From the NCBI GenBank assembly GCA_003174035.1, contig PRDV01000030.1, positions 1 through 25,017 of the forward strand: DNA of 25,017 nucleotides. Reading direction: 5' to 3'. Source of the stretch: Candidatus Babelota bacterium. Its GTDB lineage: Bacteria; Babelota; Babeliae; Babelales; Babelaceae. The translations under genes were made by a program, and so were the position numbers. Shown piece by piece: positions 22,483 to 25,017 of this stretch; positions within the stretch are counted from its first letter, which is position 1, and every line of letters starts with the position of its first letter. The notes beneath the pieces are model-generated. The model was not told the origin of the DNA and ran no database searches. It was given only the letters and a program-made list of their open reading frames with translations.

Positions 22483-24009
22483 ATGATAACTACGACCTTA
22501 TCAACAAAGAACTTATTAACATCAAAATCTAATGCCTATGCTTTTTTTGTGGAGCATGATTTTGATCCGGCGCATATTAAAGATACCGTAACGCAGCTCT
22601 ATCCTGCGTATGCCCATGCATTAAAAGAGCGGGGATTTACGGGGAAGGCGGGAAGCTCATTGGTTTTAACCGGTACGCAAGCTAATAAGGCCGTATATAT
22701 CATACTCTTAGGACTTGGCGATCTAAAAAAGGGCTACCAGAACGTTGAAAACTATCGTCGTGCCGTAGGCCAGCTCGTACGTATTGCTGAGTTTCATAAA
22801 TTTCATAGCCTTGCTTTCGAATTGCCTGATCCAGCTGTCTTGGGATTATCGTATGAGCGCCTTGCCCAAGAAACCTCGACTATAATGCATAAAGCACGCT
22901 ATCATTTTGATGAGTTTATTACCAGTGAAGATCGTAAGTTTACGTGGGAAATTACCGCAACCGTTCATGTTCCTAAGAAATTTGCCGAGGTTGCACAGAA
23001 AGGCTTGGATTTTGGGCTTGTTATAGCTGATGCGATTAATACCGCTCGTTATTGGTGTGATTTACCACCATCGGCTTTGACGCCTCCAATTTTTGCAAAA
23101 AAAGCAGAAGAGTTGGCAAAAGAATATGGGCTTAAAGCAAAAATTTTCGATAAAAAAGAGATCATAAAACTAGGCATGGGTGGCATTGAAGGCGTATGTA
23201 GAGGATCGATGCATGAGCCACGGTTGGCTATCCTTGAGTACAAAGCATCTAAGGCTAAGGCCCCAACACTTTGCATTGTAGGAAAAGGGGTAACTTTTGA
23301 TTCAGGCGGTCTTTCACTTAAGCCTTCTGCGAGCATGGAAACGATGAAAGATGATATGGCGGGGGCTGCAGTCGTTCTTGCCACCATGAAAGTTATTTCT
23401 CAGATCAAGCCAGCTATCAATGTTATTGCGCTTGCACCGATGGTAGAAAATATGCCGAGTGGCACTGCCCAAAAACCCGGGGATATTTTAACTGCATTTA
23501 ATGGAAAAACAATGGAAGTTGCTGACACTGATGCTGAGGGTCGTCTTATATTAGCTGACGCACTGTCCTATGCAGTTGATGCCTATAAGCCAGATGCGAT
23601 TATTGACCTTGCTACCCTTACCGGTGCTTGTGCCGCGGCTTTGGGTGTATTTTATGCGGGCCTTTTTAGCCAACATGATGAGCTTGTCGAGCGAGTTATA
23701 AAGGCTTCAGAGCATTCAGGAGATAAGGTATGGCGTCTTCCTATGGACAATGATTATAAACCGGCAATTAAATCCGATGTGGCCGATATGCGTAATATCG
23801 GTAGTAAAAAATACATGGGTGGGGCGATAACCGCTGCGTTTTTCTTACAGAACTTTGTTGGTAATGTTCCTTGGGTGCATTTGGATATCGCCGGTGTTGC
23901 TTTTGGGGTGCCAGATTTAAGTTATTTACGCCCAGGAGCCACTGGATTTGGCATTCGACTTCTTGCTGATCTTATTATGCACTGGGATCGGGATCTCAAG
24001 AAAAAGTGA
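22483..24009 (+). CDS. pepA: Cytosol (leucyl) aminopeptidase, family M17
   Basis: The 508-residue protein has the two-domain M17 build. The C-terminal catalytic domain carries VGKGVTFDSGGLSLK (266-280) with metal ligands K268 and D273 and the catalytic K280. It also has MKDDMAGAA with D291, and the signature DTDAEGRL (348-355), which supplies D350, E352 and the catalytic R354. The family usually reads NTDAEGRL; the first Asn is Asp here. PepA removes N-terminal residues from peptides in the cytoplasm as a hexamer with two metal ions per subunit, and in some bacteria also binds DNA. There is no signal peptide. GGAG before the ATG is a good ribosome-binding site. It follows the secreted hydrolase by 24 bases. 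In a host-dependent organism it would recycle imported peptides, which is inference. Confidence 0.93.
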   Translation: MITTTLSTKNLLTSKSNAYAFFVEHDFDPAHIKDTVTQLYPAYAHALKERGFTGKAGSSLVLTGTQANKAVYIILLGLGDLKKGYQNVENYRRAVGQLVRIAEFHKFHSLAFELPDPAVLGLSYERLAQETSTIMHKARYHFDEFITSEDRKFTWEITATVHVPKKFAEVAQKGLDFGLVIADAINTARYWCDLPPSALTPPIFAKKAEELAKEYGLKAKIFDKKEIIKLGMGGIEGVCRGSMHEPRLAILEYKASKAKAPTLCIVGKGVTFDSGGLSLKPSASMETMKDDMAGAAVVLATMKVISQIKPAINVIALAPMVENMPSGTAQKPGDILTAFNGKTMEVADTDAEGRLILADALSYAVDAYKPDAIIDLATLTGACAAALGVFYAGLFSQHDELVERVIKASEHSGDKVWRLPMDNDYKPAIKSDVADMRNIGSKKYMGGAITAAFFLQNFVGNVPWVHLDIAGVAFGVPDLSYLRPGATGFGIRLLADLIMHWDRDLKKK

Positions 24010-24016
24010 TTCGTTT

Positions 24017-24045
24017 TTGACAAACTGAATAAATATTGGTATAAT
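24017..24045 (+). promoter_or_regulatory. Perfect consensus sigma-70 promoter, -10 in an inverted repeat
   Basis: TTGACA (24017-24022), 17 bp, TATAAT (24040-24045): twelve of twelve consensus bases at optimal spacing, starting 8 bases after the pepA stop. GTATAAT (24039-24045) is the left arm of an inverted repeat whose right arm ATTATAC is at 24067-24073, just before the ribosome-binding site of the next gene. Confidence 0.8.
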
Positions 24046-24086
24046 TTTTTGTATATGTTTATCAATATTATACAAAGGGTGCAAAA

Positions 24087-24401
24087 ATGATGTACAAATT
24101 GTTTTTACTCACCTCGGTGGCTTTTGCGGCGAAGGCAATGGAAAGCGCACGAACAGCTGATGAGGAATTGCAAGCCAAGAGGATTTTGGCAGAGAAACCT
24201 CTCAGCTATTGGATTAACGCGCTTCCTTCAGAGGTGGGAACTGGACAGATTAGTCCTGAGGTCTTTGCAATTTTAAGACAGAGAAGCGCTCGTGCTGAAG
24301 TATTATTAGAATCGGGAATACCATGTAGTAATGGTGCAATTGCTATAGGCGGCCTTGCTCTATTGATACTTGGATGGCTAGCAGCTTACAGTACTTTTTG
24401 A
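24087..24401 (+). CDS. Small secreted or membrane protein, unknown
   Basis: The 104-residue protein has a signal peptide (MMYKLFLLTSVAFAAKA), a charged helical middle (ESARTADEELQAKRILAEK, then a segment ending RQRSARAEVLLESG) and a C-terminal hydrophobic helix (GAIAIGGLALLILGWLAAY) ending in STF. Such a protein would be anchored in a membrane by its tail. AAAGGGTG lies 5-6 bases before the ATG and a perfect consensus promoter lies upstream, so it is likely to be highly transcribed. The next gene starts 8 bases after its stop. No family recognised. Confidence 0.75.
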   Translation: MMYKLFLLTSVAFAAKAMESARTADEELQAKRILAEKPLSYWINALPSEVGTGQISPEVFAILRQRSARAEVLLESGIPCSNGAIAIGGLALLILGWLAAYSTF

Positions 24402-24409
24402 GGTTTTTT

Positions 24410-25017
24410 ATGCAGAAGTCTTTGCTTATCATAGCGATCTTAACTTTTCAGCTCTTATTGCTAGGTAATGAATATGGCCCAGAAACAGTTATGGTTTCAG
24501 TCCCTTGCGCGGACGCAGTGGGAGAACCGTTGCAGACTGTGGAACCAACTGTTTCGGCAGAAGAGCTTTATAAAAAATTAGCCTGGTCATTTAATCAAGG
24601 TAAGTGTCAGAGAATTCGTCAACTTCTTTTCAACGAAGTAGGAACCGTAAAGAAAATTGAAGGAGATGAGGTGCAAGTCGAGTTTCCGCATTTCTTTTGG
24701 TATAACAAGTTGAATGAACGCTGCAATTGTGTCTGGTTGCTCAAGAAAAATGTGCTCTGGCTCAAAGATATTGAAGATAAGCAGAGTATTCCTCGGATGT
24801 TATCTCAGAACCCTAAAAGTCAGGATGGCATTCTCACTCTCACCATGCCATGGGAAGACCCTGATACTCATATTTGTTATTCTGCAGGAACTCGGTTTGT
24901 TAGAGATGTGAGATTCGACAATGAGCAGCATTGCAGTATTTGTTTGCTCTCTGGTGAGTTAAGAAAATCCAAGAAGGCCTTGGTTCCTAGAGAGTTGTGC
25001 ATTATTGATTATCCCAA
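24410..25017 (+). CDS. Secreted protein with SH3-like region, possibly NlpC/P60 type (3' end missing)
   Basis: The frame is open from the ATG at 24410 to the window end (202 codons), with AGG 6 bases upstream and the previous stop 8 bases before, so it is the second gene of the operon from 24017. The product has a signal peptide (MQKSLLIIAILTFQLLLLG). TVMVSVPCADAV follows, then QLLFNEVGTVKKIEGDEVQVEF with W/L/K-rich continuation (CVWLLKKNVLWLKDI), the pattern of bacterial SH3-like domains that precede NlpC/P60 cell-wall peptidases. YSAGTRFVRDV would fit a second SH3-like strand set. The catalytic domain, if any, lies beyond the window, so the enzyme class is a guess. Cys content is high (nine), consistent with an exported protein. 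Confidence 0.65.
   Translation, partial: MQKSLLIIAILTFQLLLLGNEYGPETVMVSVPCADAVGEPLQTVEPTVSAEELYKKLAWSFNQGKCQRIRQLLFNEVGTVKKIEGDEVQVEFPHFFWYNKLNERCNCVWLLKKNVLWLKDIEDKQSIPRMLSQNPKSQDGILTLTMPWEDPDTHICYSAGTRFVRDVRFDNEQHCSICLLSGELRKSKKALVPRELCIIDYP

Overview
The window looks like a chromosomal segment of a host-associated Gram-negative-type bacterium with a reduced, divergent genome. I infer a member of the Dependentiae (TM6/Babeliae) or a similar intracellular symbiont of protists. The sequence-based reasons are a moderately AT-rich genome, very divergent housekeeping proteins (DnaA, Pgk, RpiB), an outer-membrane and lipoprotein toolkit (a TolC-like lipoprotein, a LolC/E-like permease), and many proteins with N-terminal signal peptides, some carrying eukaryote-like or host-facing domains (F-box plus ankyrin, PI-PLC X, kinase-like). 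The taxonomic call is inference; no rRNA or tRNA gene is visible.

Layout. 1-242 is the tail of a chromate-transporter-like gene. 314-6136 is a minus-strand block: a PI-PLC-like secreted enzyme overlapping an MFS transporter, then a multicopper oxidase translationally coupled to a TolC-family lipoprotein, then a tandem DUF1259 protein. With the ChrA tail this reads as a metal/oxyanion handling island. 6498-7847 is dnaA with a TTG start and a hairpin in its leader; no origin is recognisable. 7844-8902 (minus) encodes an exported kinase-like protein, and 9045-9578 (plus) is an unknown gene reading away from it. 9847-10773 encodes an exported F-box/ankyrin protein. 10846-12204 (minus) encodes an AlbA_2/HATPase regulator whose promoter carries a palindromic operator. 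12263-12920 holds two overlapping frames that look like one frameshifted, two-repeat secreted protein. 13149-13286 is a 45-codon basic ORF with a strong ribosome-binding site.

13295-15711 is a LolC/E-like permease gene overlapping pgk (minus). 15712-16089 is non-coding and contains a 170-bp GC-rich cluster of nested palindromes. It is followed by rpiB (plus), a small membrane protein gene (minus) and an 801-aa FtsH-like AAA+ protein (minus) whose zinc motif reads HQAGH instead of HEAGH. On the plus strand, 19737-25017 carries a membrane-anchored thioredoxin reductase-thioredoxin fusion, a secreted alpha/beta hydrolase gene followed closely by pepA, and, behind a perfect TTGACA-17-TATAAT promoter, two small secreted-protein genes, the last running off the window.

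Several promoters match the sigma-70 consensus closely (TTGACA/TTGCAA -35 with TATAAT/GATAAT/TATACT -10 boxes at 16-18 bp), so ordinary housekeeping transcription can be read from sequence here. The strongest leads for a second look are the FtsH-like pseudoprotease, the multicopper oxidase with substituted copper ligands, the exported F-box/ankyrin and kinase-like proteins, the anchored TrxR-Trx fusion, and the GC-rich palindrome cluster. No CRISPR array, transposase, integrase or toxin-antitoxin pair was seen.
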